Positions 11,992 through 23,690 of a stretch of 64,000 bases of DNA are shown one piece after another. Every line of letters starts with the position of its first letter. Within the stretch, counting starts at the first letter, position 1. The notes beneath the pieces were generated by a model that searched no databases, was not told the origin of the DNA, and worked only from the letters and a program-made list of their open reading frames with translations. Made by a program: the position numbers and the translations under genes. This DNA comes from Sodiomyces alkalinus F11 (Eukaryota > Ascomycota > Sordariomycetes > Glomerellales > Plectosphaerellaceae): NCBI RefSeq assembly GCF_003711515.1, contig NW_021167087.1, positions 1,732,799 through 1,796,798 of the forward strand, in the 5' to 3' direction.

Positions 11992-13433
11992 ATGGACTTG
12001 GCCTATGACCACATACATCAAGAAGCGTTCACAAAGAACAACGACGATACCGAGGGTGGGTCAAAGGACTCCAAGTCGGGCCAACAGTCGAGTCTAGATA
12101 AGGATCTGCAGGAAGCCTACAAGGCCATCTCGACCAGCGCTTGGGGTGTCAAAATCGGGGGCTTCTTGGGCAATGCGGTCAAACAGGCATGATCCATCTT
12201 GGCCCTACCTCGGGTTCCTACCTTCTCTGACCATGATACCAGGGACAATCAGTTTACCGAGAAGCATCAAAGGAGGTCACCGAACTCGGACAGGATGCGG
12301 CGAAAGGATTCAACAGCCTCCAAGAGACGATCGTATCACGAACAAGAGGTCTTTCGATAACAACACTGACACCCCAAACAGGGGAGTCTTCTCGTACCAA
12401 GGCAAAAGAGGCGGATGAGAAAGGAGAGGTGACCCCCACGATTTCGAGACCTTCAGGTTCAGGCGACGCTGCCGGCCATTCAGAGACGTACTTGGCGAGA
12501 CTTCGTGCCGAGGCAGCCAAGCGGTTGAAAGACCTACAGAGGGCAGAGGATGCTGCGGATGAGGCATTGCTACGGTTTGGCACCAACATCAGCAACTTTC
12601 TCAAGGAGGCCGTTACCATTGCGCCTCCGTCGGCCTCGGACAACCAAGGAGACAACAGGGTGCTTTTTGAAAGCAAGGATGCACAAGGCAAGCGGGTCAT
12701 TCACGCGTCTAGGCAGGATGCCCAACTACATGTCATACACACCAGCCCAGACAGCTTTTCGAAAGACCCAGCGACCGAGGAGTTCGTGCAATGGTCAAGG
12801 ACCTTTGATGTCGAGAAAAAGACCTCGGACATCAGCGACGACCTGGACAAGTACCCCGAACTTCGATTGACAATGGAGAAACTGGTCCCAGATCAGGTGC
12901 CTTATGTCGACTTCTGGACACGATATTATTTCCTGAGACACGGTCTGGATGCAGCTGAAGCCCGACGACGAGATCTACTCAAAGGTAAAACCTTTACTCG
13001 CTATGCTCTCTTCTATTGTATTTGTCCCCAAAGCTCGAGACACATAAGGCTAACACCGGCGCTAGCCGCGTCTGCTGAGGACGATATTGGATGGGGCGAC
13101 GATTCGGACGATGAAAACGACGAGAACACCCAGTCCAAGGCCGACCAGAAAAAGCCCGCACATCAGCAGGACAGACCTGCGTCGGCAGCATCATCCACCA
13201 CTATCCAGCCACCAGCACCAGCACCAGCACCAGCACCAGCACCAGCACCAGCACCCGCGCCCGCAAGCTCCCTTAAGCCCATCGAGTCCCGCAAGTCGAA
13301 CGATGAGAAGTCGCAGGCCGGTAGCGAGGCCAGTTATGATGTGGTCGGCGCGGCGTCTGGCGTTCCAAGCCAAGCACCCAACAGCCCCAAGGAAGCAGGC
13401 AAGGTGGATGATAGTGACGAGGACTGGGAATAG
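11992..13433 (+). CDS. BSD domain-containing protein
   Basis: Three exons: 11992-12186, 12243-12984 and 13066-13433; 434 aa. The N-terminal part has the amphipathic WGVKIGGFLGNAVKQ block followed by GQSVYREASKE, typical of fungal BSD proteins. The BSD domain itself lies near residues 190-245 and ends in VDFWTRYYFLRH with its characteristic FW pair. The C-terminus is disordered, with an Ala-Pro repeat and an acidic end in DSDEDWE. BSD domains occur in TFIIH p62 and in synapse-associated-type proteins; this architecture resembles the latter, and its function in fungi is unknown. Intron 1 appears to be GC-AG (donor AG|GCATGA, branch CTGAC). Intron 2 is 81 nt, in frame and free of stops, so its retention would insert 27 residues. 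It is convergent with TSR2, 215 bp away. Confidence 0.87.
13211..13254 (+). repeat. Hexanucleotide repeat coding for Ala-Pro
   Basis: About seven perfect CCAGCA units lie inside the BSD gene and encode an alternating Ala-Pro tract. Length variation would be in frame and is likely between strains. Confidence 0.85.
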
Positions 13434-13648
13434 ATCTGATGGTACTCGTGGTTGGCGTTATGCTGGTCGAATTCCCCCCACCTTGGGGTTGCGTAATTTG
13501 ATGTAATATTTGCTTTCCGTTGGTACGCAACAAGGCAACACAACGTCGTCTCTCTATGCGTCCCAAGCCCTCATAGGCCAAAATCCATTTTATGGCCTAC
13601 TTAGCACACAAGTATACCTTCAATTAATTCGCCGGGTTTTCGTGAACA

Positions 13649-14406
13649 CTATCTCCTCTTTGTGACCTTGGTGAAGCCATCTTCGTCCACCTCTGTCGGA
13701 GGTTTCTCCTTCGGGGCAGACACAAGCTGCGGGGCCTTATCCATTTCAATGTCGTCGTTGATTTCCCGGCCGTTCCTGTCTTCATCGTCGTCGTCGTCGT
13801 CATCGTCATCGTCGTCTTCGTCATCATCGTCGTCGTCATCATCCGCATCGGGGTCCGCCTGTACCAAAACAGCGACTTTCTTCCCCTTCCGACTCTCCCA
13901 TCTATTCCTCAGCTCAGAGACATCATCAAAGCGGCCGCGCGCACATTCGGCCCTCAACCGCACAATCTCCTTCGCAACATCGTAGGCGGAGTCATCGTCG
14001 ATGTTGACGTCGAACTCGTCCAACATCACCTGCAAAAGAAACTCTTCGACATATGGCGCGTCAGGCTCTTCTGGAGCGGTACCTGCGGAATCGGCGCGGG
14101 GTACTGCGACACTGTTGATGATTTTGTCGAAGGGGGCGAATAAGTCGGCGACGGCACCGGCAAACCAGTCGCGCTTGTCGGAGGAGTCTTCACCTCCCCA
14201 TCCGTTTTGTACGGCGACTGTCAGACCGGGCCAGAGGTGGAGGGACAAGACAACAGATTGCTCGAAATTCTTTTGCGCGTCGGCTGGCAGGGGGTCGTGT
14301 TAGTGTGTTACTGAGGCTCCAAAGGAAAGCATACAGGTCCAGGTGTCTTGAGACGGCGGGGTTGCGTACCTGCTGTGAATGCAGCTGTGGCGCCGGCGGA
14401 TGCCAT
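13649..14406 (-). CDS. TSR2: Pre-rRNA-processing protein Tsr2
   Basis: Two exons on the minus strand: 14406-14370 and 14283-13649; 223 aa. The start is MASAGATAAF, and an 86-nt intron falls after 37 nt. The Tsr2 domain holds the LWPGLTVAVQNGWGG block and the DEFDVNIDDDSAYDVA block, both diagnostic. The second half has a long Asp/Glu run and ends DGFTKVTKRR, the short basic tail seen in the family. Tsr2 is the escortin that delivers Rps26 (eS26) to pre-40S particles and is needed for 20S pre-rRNA processing; the acidic segment binds the basic ribosomal protein. It is divergent from the HSL-type esterase gene. Confidence 0.93.
13780..13848 (-). repeat. Acidic codon repeat (GAY/GAR) in TSR2
   Basis: A run of GAC/GAT/GAA codons encodes about 20 consecutive acidic residues interrupted by single Glu. 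It is trinucleotide-like and prone to length change. Confidence 0.8.
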
Positions 14407-15080
14407 CTTCGCTTTTTTTTTCCTTCCCTTTCGTTTCCTTATTAATGTCTTCCGTCTTTCCCCCTTCTTGTTGCAATAATTGTGTTGTCTTCGAGCTAAT
14501 AGTATTTGGATTGCTTCTAGATTTGAGGGGCTCCCGTTTTCATCGTCATGTCTTTCTACTTTTTGTTTCCTGCGCCCCGCGTCAAAACGTGTGCGTGACT
14601 GATAAAACTGTATTCGTGCACTGTGCGCCCGTACATTCCAAGTACCGGACGAACCTCCTCAGGGACACCATAGGTAGTACCTAAGTTAAAAGGGTGCCAA
14701 GGCCATGATAAAAATGACATCACAAGACCCTGGCTAAATTACCAAATTAGTCTCCCTAGCCCTGTTCCTGATTTCTTGGTACCCGCGTCTCCCTCTCATC
14801 CTCATCTCGACAACACACAACACACGATACTCATCTATCTGCTCGACTACCCAAACACATTGCTGATATACGAATGGCCTGACCTTCCTTCTTGTAATGT
14901 CAATTCGCATACGTAAGATCTAGGCGTCCTCATTTGCGATTTATTGTACGAAATACCTTCTTGTGGATGAGAACACAGCTCGCCATACAGGCTATGAGAG
15001 CCTGCTTTCCCAAGTCACTTCCATCGCCTGAAAGTCCTTGTCTCTTGTCTGGTTGACAAGGGCGTCCTTTCTTGATCCTC
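14407..15080. promoter_or_regulatory. Divergent promoter, TSR2 / HSL-type esterase
   Basis: A 674-bp gap lies between the divergent start codons of TSR2 and the esterase. It contains T-rich tracts on the TSR2 side (14410-14440). No coding gene is seen. Confidence 0.5.
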
Positions 15081-17911
15081 ATGGGTCCCCTTAAGCTTAA
15101 CACGGTTTCCGTATCCTTCGCCGTCACGCCTACAGTCATCTCCACCCTATTATCTCATGTAAGTTACCCTTCACTGCCTCGGGATCGACGACATTGGGCT
15201 TCCTCGTAGCTTAAGTGATCTTAAAACGTCTCTGGTATTTCTCTGCTTTGCTGCTATAATATGTTGACATTCTCTCGTTGCCTCTGGCTTAGTACCTCAA
15301 CCGCAAGGCTTTGGAACAGAAGCCAACCGCCAGCATTTCGTACCACGAAGGCCTACAACTCATCCGATCGTTCCTTCAGTTCGCTTCCTACCATACCGTA
15401 GAGGAACTCCAGTCCTTCACCAGTCAATGGGTCCCTCACCCGCAATGGGTCCGCGTCAAGGATGTGATTATTCCCAAGTCCCAGCTCGACGAGGCTGCTT
15501 CCCTGCTTCAAGCCCAGCTCGGCCAGGACGGAATTCAAAAGGTCGGGGGGCACAATTGGTGGCAGTGGAGGCAATCCGAGAACCCACTGAAGGCCGAGTG
15601 GATCGAGATGAGATCTGACTACCTGGAGCGCAAGGGGAGTGGCCAGTCATGCAGGCGGGTCATGCTTTACGTCCACGGCGGTGCGTACTATTTTGGCAGC
15701 GTCGGTGAACATCGCTATCAGATGCAACGCCATGCCCGAAAGCTCAGAGCCAGGGTCTTGGCCCCTGAGTACCGCCTTGCTCCTCAGTACCCCTTTCCCT
15801 GTGGCCTCCAGGACTGTCTTGCTGCCTACTTGTATCTTCTCAGCTTCCAGGAGCCCAACACCATTCTTCTCGCTGGTGATTCAGCTGGCGGCGGCATGAT
15901 CTTGTCCATCATGTGCACTCTCCGCGACCAAGGCATTCCTCTGCCTGCTGGCGCGATTCTGATCAGCCCCTGGGTAGATCTCACTCATTCCTTCCCCAGC
16001 GTAGCCGAAGAAAACGACTTGGACTATATCCCGGCGTCGGGCTTTCACCATAAACCGTCGCGGGCTTGGCCGCCCCCGAACGAGGATGACATGGCTATGA
16101 TAAAAGAACAGGCCGAAAAGAAGCGCGCTGGGAATGAGAAAGCGACCAAGACTAGCATCCTTGAAGCAAAACAGGCCAGCCCTTTTAAGATGGCACCCGC
16201 TACTGGACAAATGATAAACGGCGCTGCACCCCCGGAGTCCCGTGACTTGACCGAGAAGCCCCCGGAAATTCCGAACACATCGATTCTTCTCTCGCTTACC
16301 ATCGATGGGAAGCACACTGTCGTGAAGGATCAGATTCAGGTATTTTGAACTATTGGCCCCCTTGCCTACGCTTCAAAGCCAAACTGCATCCTTAACACCC
16401 TCCTTTCTTTACCTTATCCATTGCTTCGAAGTCTCACGACATGGCAGATGTACACGACCAACGAACTTCTATCCCATCCCTTGGTAAGCCCCGTCACTCA
16501 GCCGACCTTAGGAGGGCTTCCTCCTCTGTTGATTATGGTAGGCAGTGGAGAGATCTTGCGGGATGAGCAAATCTATCTCGCCCACAAGTGTGCCGACCCT
16601 GCCAAGTATGCACCTCCCGAGGAGAAAATGGACAATGCAGCCAAGGAGCTTCTGAGGAGATTCAGGCCAACCAACGTTCAACTGCAAGTCTGGGATGACC
16701 TTTGCCATGTCGCACCGACGCTCAGTTTCACAAGACCCTCAAAGTATATGTATCGCTCGATCGCACAATTCGGCGCCTGGGCTCTCGCCCGAGCTCAGGA
16801 GGCCGCTATTGACATTCTTGACGATGACGCCATCTCTGTAATATCTAGCTCTGAGTCGGACTCAGGCGGCGACATGGTGCAGCAGAATGTGGGGGCGGTC
16901 GAGACCCTTCAGAACAACAGCTCTGCTGCCCATTTTCAAGTCGGAATGGCCGGCGACACCTTGCCCCCGTTCAAGGAACATATGATTCGACAGAGGGTGA
17001 CCCGGAGCGGTGTCATATACCCGTTGCCGCCGCCATCAGAACTTCCGGCGTGCACCATAGATCCCAAAGAGATTGGTGTGGCCAAAGAGATGCCGGTTCG
17101 TAGATGGCTGGCGAGGAAGAAAGAATGGGAAACCAGGTATGCTCGCGCCAGAGCCAGAGTTCACCGGAAGATGATCGAAGACATGGCTGCGGGGTTCGTC
17201 AGATACAGTGACGGCGAGGACCCTCCACCGACGGCCCTCGCCGGACGGAGGAAATTAGACTCCGAAGAAAACATTAGAAAACCAACCAAGAGCATCGGAC
17301 TCGCTCTCTGGTCCCTCTGGGGTTCCAAACACGACGAAATGACCGTGGAGAGGGAGAGAAGGGCAGAGCAACAACAGACAGAGCAGATACCTGATTTTGT
17401 GGTGGTCACTGAGGAGGTCTCCTCTCAAAACGCAACCCCGACACCCGTCGCTGGCCCTTCTTCGCCGTTGTCTCCCAGTACTGAACGGCCCCAGACCAGG
17501 TCCAGGACACGAAGTGTCGTCGACGAGCACCAGACATGGCAGCAGAACGAGGAACTGGATGAACGGACTCCCATTGCAGGCCTCCTCGCCATGCGCAAGG
17601 AGAGCGAGAGGAAAGCACAAGAGGAGGGAGGAGCCGGCAAGTCGGCCGATTTTTTGAGCCCCGACTACGTCACCGAGACGGGTGTAGCTGGGAAGCGTCC
17701 CTTCCAGGATGGTATCGCCCTGCCATTCAGTCTCGACAAGGAGGCTGATTCTGCCAGCATGGTGACGCTCGATTCGACGGGTGGCACTTCTGATGTCAGA
17801 CCCAAAAGCCCCATTCAGTCTTCTTCCAGAGATGCAGTGTCTACACAGGCGATCCCCATCGCCGGTCGTTCTGCGGAAAGAGACCCCACCTCGAAACACG
17901 GCATTGTCTAG
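15081..17911 (+). CDS. Hormone-sensitive-lipase-family alpha/beta hydrolase
   Basis: Three exons: 15081-15158, 15293-16339 and 16448-17911; 862 aa, all phase 0. Exon 1 encodes MGPLKLNTVSVSF and ends at the conserved LSHYLNRKAL junction. The hydrolase fold shows the HSL oxyanion motif HGGAYY (His154), the nucleophile GDSAGG (Ser223), Asp414 in GSGEILRDEQ and His462 in DDLCHVAP, a complete Ser-Asp-His triad. The segment of about 100 residues before Asp414 is a charged insert. After residue 480 comes a long, charged, probably disordered tail of about 380 residues that is not part of the catalytic fold. Fungal members are annotated as lipases or esterases acting on neutral acyl esters; the true substrate cannot be told from sequence. 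It is convergent with QCR6. Confidence 0.9.
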
Positions 17912-18754
17912 TGCTGCACCTCCAGAATGTGAGGGGCTTCCCGGTCGTCTTACCGGCCCAACAAGCGCTTGGTGATGCGGTGCTTCCCTAGAGCTACCTA
18001 TGTTGCAGATTGGTTCGGTTTAGGATTGTGCAGTGCCAGAATTGGGGAAGGGCACTGCTAGATGAAATTCTCCCCTGCAAGACGGTTCATTCTTTTTTTT
18101 TCACGTTTTTTTTTCTTCTTTTCTTTTTGGGCAGTAACAAGGCTGGGACAGAATACCCTGATCGGATATAACTCTTTATGTGTCAGACTAGAGTAGGATT
18201 ATAGTAGCCCTATGGATTAGCAATAGCTTCATTTTCTAGTAGTTCATTGATGCTCTCGTCCAGTTAAGGCTCTTCTCATTTTTGCAGGCGTCATTCCTTC
18301 GGGATGCCTGTGGCAATGGTGGTTATGAACGTGGCTATGATGTCGATCGACATAAAGGCGTCAGTGAGTAGGGCAAAGTAGACGGATCATCCAGCAGTGC
18401 TAAGACATCCGAATATCTGATAAGCGAGAAAAAAAACACGCAGACATAAAAAACTGAAAGAGAGATAGAGATGTCTATTCGAGGGCAATGCGATAGTATG
18501 ATACACAAGTCGGGCGCGATGCAACCAGGTTGCAGACAGATCTTGGTGTCGTCCACAACAATTGAGCTTGCTATACAAGGGTCCTTGGCCCTTTTCCAGG
18601 ACAGACAAAACACCACGCACAGCACACCGTGTCCAGTTCGAGATCAGATGGGTGGGACGCGGAAATGACAAACTTGGCCGGCGTCTCGAGACGAAGAAAG
18701 CATGGTGCAGGAGCACGGGAATGCAATGGCATGCCGGGTGTATATGGGTGTCGT
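17912..18754. other. Convergent intergenic region (esterase / QCR6 3' ends)
   Basis: This is 843 bp without a supportable gene and should hold both 3' UTRs. A long T-rich run lies at 18090-18128. Confidence 0.5.
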
Positions 18755-19637
18755 TTACTTGAGCTGAGACCAGAGCTTGGGGGCCGCACAGGTGGTGGCG
18801 CAGTGTGCGAGGTGGAAGACTGACGAACAATATCAGCACTCGGCCTTGTAGGCGGGGGAAGGGTTGAAGAAAAAGTCCCCGGGGGGCAAAGCGGAATCAA
18901 AGAGAAGTCGGGGAATAGGGCAAAACATACATTCCTCGACGCAGTCCTCCTTGGGACCGCCTTCGCTCTCGGCGGCAGTAACACGCTCAACGCAGTCGTC
19001 GAAGTGGTGCTTCGGCTCGGCGCAGACCTTAGATTGTTTGCATTCTGCAGTACGGCGCGTCAGTGAGTACTCAATCAAAGAGCTCGATCTCCCTCCCACG
19101 TCCCGTGCATACTCTGGTAAATGGCGCTTCAAATAGCAGAGGCGGCGCGGATACCGGGAGCAGAAACGAGTCATCGGTACCAAAGACGATTGCGGGAGGG
19201 AAAAATAACCCGACTAACCTTCTTCAAGCGTCTCCTTGGGATCCACGGTCTCTTCCTCTTCTTCTTCCTCCTCCTCCTCCTCCTCCTCTTCTTCCTCCTC
19301 CTCCTCCTCTGCCTCCTCTACCGCTGGCTCCTCTTCGGCCTCCGCCTCCGCTGAAGCCTGCTCGGGCTCTTCGGCCTTGGTGCTGGTCTCCTCGGTGGTC
19401 TCCTCAGTCTAAATGTAAATTCGTGTTAGCAGCCGAAACCAAGACAGCCATTGGGTCCGCAGCATCGAATCGCCCAGCCCGGACTTTGTCGCAGGACAGG
19501 GCCCTTCGACCACGAATGTCTGCAACAGAGCCGAGGTTAGTGCGTACCTTCTCTTCGGCGGCGGGCGCCTCAGCCTCCACTGTGCTCCATGGAAGCGCGG
19601 CCTCAGCGAGGTCCGTGACAAGGTCCCAGATGCCCAT
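18755..19637 (-). CDS. QCR6: Cytochrome bc1 complex hinge protein Qcr6
   Basis: Four exons on the minus strand: 19637-19548, 19408-19219, 19044-18931 and 18819-18755; 152 aa. Order of features: MGIWDLVTDL start, a very acidic stretch in exon 2 (mostly Glu, after residue 30), then the UCR hinge domain VDPKETLEE-ECKQSKVC-CVERV-DCVEE-HLAHCATTCAAPKLWSQLK. The paired cysteines of the hinge helices are all present. Qcr6 sits on the intermembrane-space side of complex III, where its acidic region helps cytochrome c docking. The last coding exon has only 65 nt; reading through its 111-nt intron would lose the second Cys helix. An in-frame ATG at 19661 could add eight residues. Confidence 0.92.
19250..19352 (-). 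repeat. GAG/GAA-rich tract in QCR6
   Basis: Low-complexity pyrimidine-rich DNA on the + strand encodes a run of more than 20 Glu followed by mixed Glu/Ala. It is typical of the hinge-protein acidic region but prone to slippage. Confidence 0.8.
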
Positions 19638-20135
19638 TGTGGTCGGTGATGCGGTCGTCAATGGCTCGGTGTCGGTGGGTTCCGTCTCGGGAGGAAGGGA
19701 AGAAGTCGGGTCGGTCGTACCAGGTTCGAGGTGCGAAAAGTGATCTGGAATTGAGACATTTTGATTGGCTCGTGTAGAAACCGTCGGACACCATCACGTG
19801 ACATAGGCAATGACTTCCCGATTATGTAATGAGAAATGCTTCCCTTTCTGCCGAGATTTGACTTAGTAATCGCCCCGATCGGTCGCATGATAAACCTCGT
19901 CGCCTCTCTTGGGATGAGACAACATTCATGCTTTTCAGCAGCAGTGGAATGGGATATACTGCAGTGCTATTGAAGAAAGTGATACTGAACCCGTCGCAAA
20001 AGAACAGGAAACTACCTAATATCATGTGTGATTGTTGTCTTTGAGCTCCAACGTAAAGACCTGGAATCACTAACAGTGACACCACATGATCGCCGCATTA
20101 CTTCTTAGAGCATCATGGTCAAAGTTTACTCTGGT
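19638..20135. other. Intergenic region upstream of QCR6
   Basis: This 498-bp stretch between the QCR6 start and the 3' end of the WBP2-like gene has no gene. It holds the QCR6 promoter. Confidence 0.5.
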
Positions 20136-20989
20136 TTATGATGACCGCTCTTCTTCATCCCGAATATGGCCTTCTAGCCGCATACTCAGTTGCTGTGCCT
20201 GAGCCTCTTCATAGTCCGGAGGAGGTTCGTCGGGCCGTGGGTTTTGGCTTGCAGAACTAGTCGACCGGGGTCTGGAAACAAGGGTGTTAGGTTCGAGATT
20301 GCTCGGCTCCGAAGTCCCTGGTTGTCTTGGCTCGTACGTCGGCAAAGGTTCGTCGGGTATGTTAACGAGCTGGCCGGTCTCCTGCTGAACTCGCCTTACG
20401 TGCTCCATCCTCTCTTTGAGCTCTTCAAATTGGCGATAAAACTCATAGTAGCCGCCCTCCCGGAAGGTCAACTTGAGGCTGAGTCTCGGAATGTCAGGTG
20501 GCACGCCACCCCCAGGGCTTGGTCGCACGGTCGCAGCCCAGTACCAGGCCCCGATCAGAGGTGAATTCACGTAGGAGTCTTGACAGTCCAGGATCCAGGC
20601 CTGGAACGACTTGAATTCAGCCGTCGGCTGAGCAGGGATGTATATGACCTGAGTTGAGGGTCAAGAATGGTTAGCCACGTCTGGGATGCCATTTGGCTAA
20701 CTCGGACTCATACTCGTCTTGTCGTAATATAGGCAGTGCCTACATCACTCCTGTGCGAGAAGGGCTCACGGCCCTGCTGAAGGGCCTTGGGAACGGTAAG
20801 GTCGAATTTGATCCTTTCGATCCTGAACTTGATGCGTTCGTGGTCTAAGGGAACAATATCGCCGTCCCTCAGCGTGACCCAACTAGAGCTCTCGTCAGAC
20901 TGTGAAATGGCTTCGGCGGGCTTCCTCGGCCTCTGAAGTCTCCGGGCGAGATGATATGCATGCTGCTCTTGCAAGTACTGGTCTGACAT
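20136..20989 (-). CDS. WBP2-like GRAM/PH-like domain protein (UPF0664 type)
   Basis: Two exons on the minus strand: 20989-20714 and 20648-20136; 262 aa, phase-0 junction at TTRR-VIYIP. The N-terminal part holds SSWVTLRDGDIVPL, then the GRAM-like fold with GTAYITTRRVIYIPAQP and an FKSFQAW strand, as in WW-domain-binding protein 2 and its fungal UPF0664 relatives. The C-terminal third is Pro-rich and has LPTYEP and PPDYEE, which are PPxY-like WW-domain ligands. This suggests partnership with a Nedd4/Rsp5-type ubiquitin ligase (inference). A longer in-frame start at 21136 would add 49 hydrophobic and Ser-rich residues; I prefer MSDQYLQEQH because the added part lacks family similarity. Confidence 0.85.
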
Positions 20990-22329
20990 GACGGGAGAGT
21001 CCTGTAGGGTTAAAGTGGAGATGGAAGGATAGACTGAGGCGAGGGAACCCGTTGCCGAGCTTTCGGTGGTAGATGGTATGAGGGAATAGGGGGAGAATAG
21101 GAGCATGTAAGAAAGGAGACATGTGAAGGGGATCAAGACGGGGAGTGGTACAATGACGGCAAGCTGGGAGCTAATGGAGAGTGGATGTTTTTAAAGTGAT
21201 AGCTAGGCAAAGGGGACGCCAGAGACGTACTTTATTGACATTTTGAATGAGAAGGGACTCTCCACGAGATCCCCTTCAAGACCGCGAGTAGTCTCGTCAG
21301 CCAACCGACCAAACGAGCAGCAGTGAAAGGGCTGCAACGAAGCTTTGGATATCCAGGGACTGATGGTGGGGTGGAGACCAGGTCAAGGGGTCCCCTGTCT
21401 CTAGACTTTTGGGATGGTAACTGTGCTAAGAGATACGTCGTACGAAGCAGAGAGACAAGGAGTGTTCGTACGCAGTAGATAGACGGACGTTGACAGGGAC
21501 GATGGAGCGAACGACGAGCCTGGCCGCGGGCGGCAACTAAGGTAAAGGGTGGCTGGGAGACGAGCCGGTGCTCCTCCAGATCAGTATGTACCGTTGTATG
21601 GGTAAGTCGCCGAGAGAGTGGGAGGAGGATTTTGGGACGATCGGCAACAGCAGAAGGGTGGGGTGGGCTCCGTCGATTGGGGTAAAGTGGGAGGGGTGTC
21701 CAAGACCACACGGAGGGGGGAGGGAGGATCTTGTCTCGGCGGGGTCTGGTTCGCGGATGGTGTGGTTCTGTGGTTCGGACAACTTACTCTGCGTGGGGCG
21801 GTGCTTGCGATCAGGGATCAAGGACGCGGCTAGGGTTTTAGGTAGCCGAGGATGGGATATCTATGTGTAATTTTAGTAGGAAAGTGCAAGAGGCCGTGCG
21901 TGATGACAAGGACGAGTGGAATAATAGGTAGTTGGGGGGGATGGACGAGCTCACGAAGAGGATTGATTGCCGTTTGTTTACCTTATCTACTTATCTATTG
22001 TCGCGATGGAGAGTAAGGTAAGTTGATTAATTAATCACGAGGGGACTGCAGTGGTTGCCTACCTTACCAGGTAGGGTTGTGCAGAGTACATAAGGTAGGA
22101 TTCGACGCGTCGTAACCTGTCCTGTTCGAAAGAAAAAGACGTCAGAAGAACCAATAAACACAGCTAATGATAATAACTCGAACGTACGTAGGGGTCTGTA
22201 GTCGCTCGCTCAAATTAGTCTATATATTGGTAGCACTCCGTGACGTGTGCGTAAGGTAACGCAAAGTGACATGGCAAGTGGCGTGGACCAGTTTGAAGCG
22301 TTACGTATTATGGCCAGCAGGTGTGTGTT

Positions 22330-22480
22330 GTCCTCGAGTAAATGTACTTCGTATATAGGTATTTCCTTCGTACAAGTCCGTACAAGTTGAAGTACGACTA
22401 CCTACTCCGTACATACCTACCTGGGTGCCGAATAATTGAAACACTTCCATGCAATAAATACCTTAGGTACCTAGACTTGG
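22330..22480. repeat. Cluster of short GTAC-type intergenic words
   Basis: The segment holds TACTTCGTA, TACTCCGTAC (from 22403) and CCTTAGGTACCTAG in close succession, the same three word families seen at 7347, 48018, 61101 and 62571. Confidence 0.7.
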
Positions 22481-23378
22481 CCAGAACGTGCAAATTGGGG
22501 ACGAGCTTCTGATACTTTAAATATCTGAGATAATTCCCACGGCATTTAATATCTTTATTATTCCCCTCAATGTGTCTGCACGACGACTGTTTTTACCAAA
22601 TCTGGGGGCATATTTCAGATCCAAAACATGCTAGCCATCGAGCTGCGCAACTGTCGTGTGAATGCTTGAATAAGTACAACAGCACATCTTCGGACAACTA
22701 TATCCCGTGATATTTGATGTAGACGATGGACAAACATATCCAACGCGTGTTGTGTATTCGTATTGTTCATACTTATACTGGTAACTGGAGGCTCCTCGTG
22801 GTTCTGGTTCGGCAAGGTATTTATTTTCCTTTCTTTTTCCTTGTTGATTTCTTTATTATGGACACACACACAGTATCCGTACACTTCTCAGTAGATTGCG
22901 CTAGCCAAGCCGCATGTCCAGTCAAATACTCGATGGGACATAGCGGCGAACCAAGTCCGAGATACAACGTACCTTAGCCAAAGAAAACAGAAGCAGTTAC
23001 GTGGTCCGAGACTTGTCTTCGAGATTGCCACTCTCACAACGGCTTCTTTACAACGTACCTTGGCCATGCCGCCGCCAGAGGTAGTGTCTCAGTTGGCCCT
23101 TGGGTCCTCAGGAATTCGCCCAGAGCGGGGGATTTCAGGATCAACAGAAAAGTGGTAGAGTGAGATGATGAGCCAGTGTCTCGAGCTTCGGTCTTCAGAA
23201 AAACGCCCCGAACACCCCTCACTGATGAACCCCAGCCACGAGCTGCAGCACATGCCTATGCTTGCATAGAGACCCCGGCCTTGCCTGTGCGGGTCTCAAG
23301 ACGCAAAGAAAGTTCTCTCTCATCCATGGGGCTAGGAAACTCTTCATTATTATTTCTCCAGCTATTAGTGTGGAGTAT

Positions 23379-23690
23379 TCAGAAGGTGGAAGGCATGTAA
23401 TTGCGGTGAATAACTACCTTACCTAGGTACTGTTCATGTTCTACGGATTTAGCTTGGGTCCCAAGAGCAAGTCCTCCCAGATTTGCTGGGAAATGGGAAA
23501 ATCCGGAATCAAAGAGCCCTGAGTCCGAGAACAATCCGTAGGTCCAGGCATCCTGATCGCCATTCTGATCTGCTGGTGAAGATAGACTGGGTGTATAAAC
23601 GTCGTGATTACCATGCATCATCCATGGGGAACGATTCCACGAATTGGCTTGAATGGAAGATGCCGCCAATGGTGGATACCTAAGGGGAAG
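23379..23690 (-). pseudogene. Possible exon or relic of an unrecognised gene
   Basis: A minus-strand frame of about 100 codons starts right after a good acceptor (CCCCTTCCCCTTAG) and runs to a possible donor after the QYLG codons. Its composition looks like real protein, rich in Trp, Asp, Ser and Gly (SSPADQNGDQDAWTYG, FPANLGGLALG). It resembles the loose C-terminal regions of fungal transcription factors, but I recognise no domain. No credible upstream exon was found within 1 kb. It may be a single surviving exon of a decayed gene or a chance frame. Confidence 0.25.

Noticed and set aside
17255..17899. 214-codon minus-strand frame
   Set aside because: It overlaps the tail of the HSL-type esterase in antisense and has no recognisable domain.
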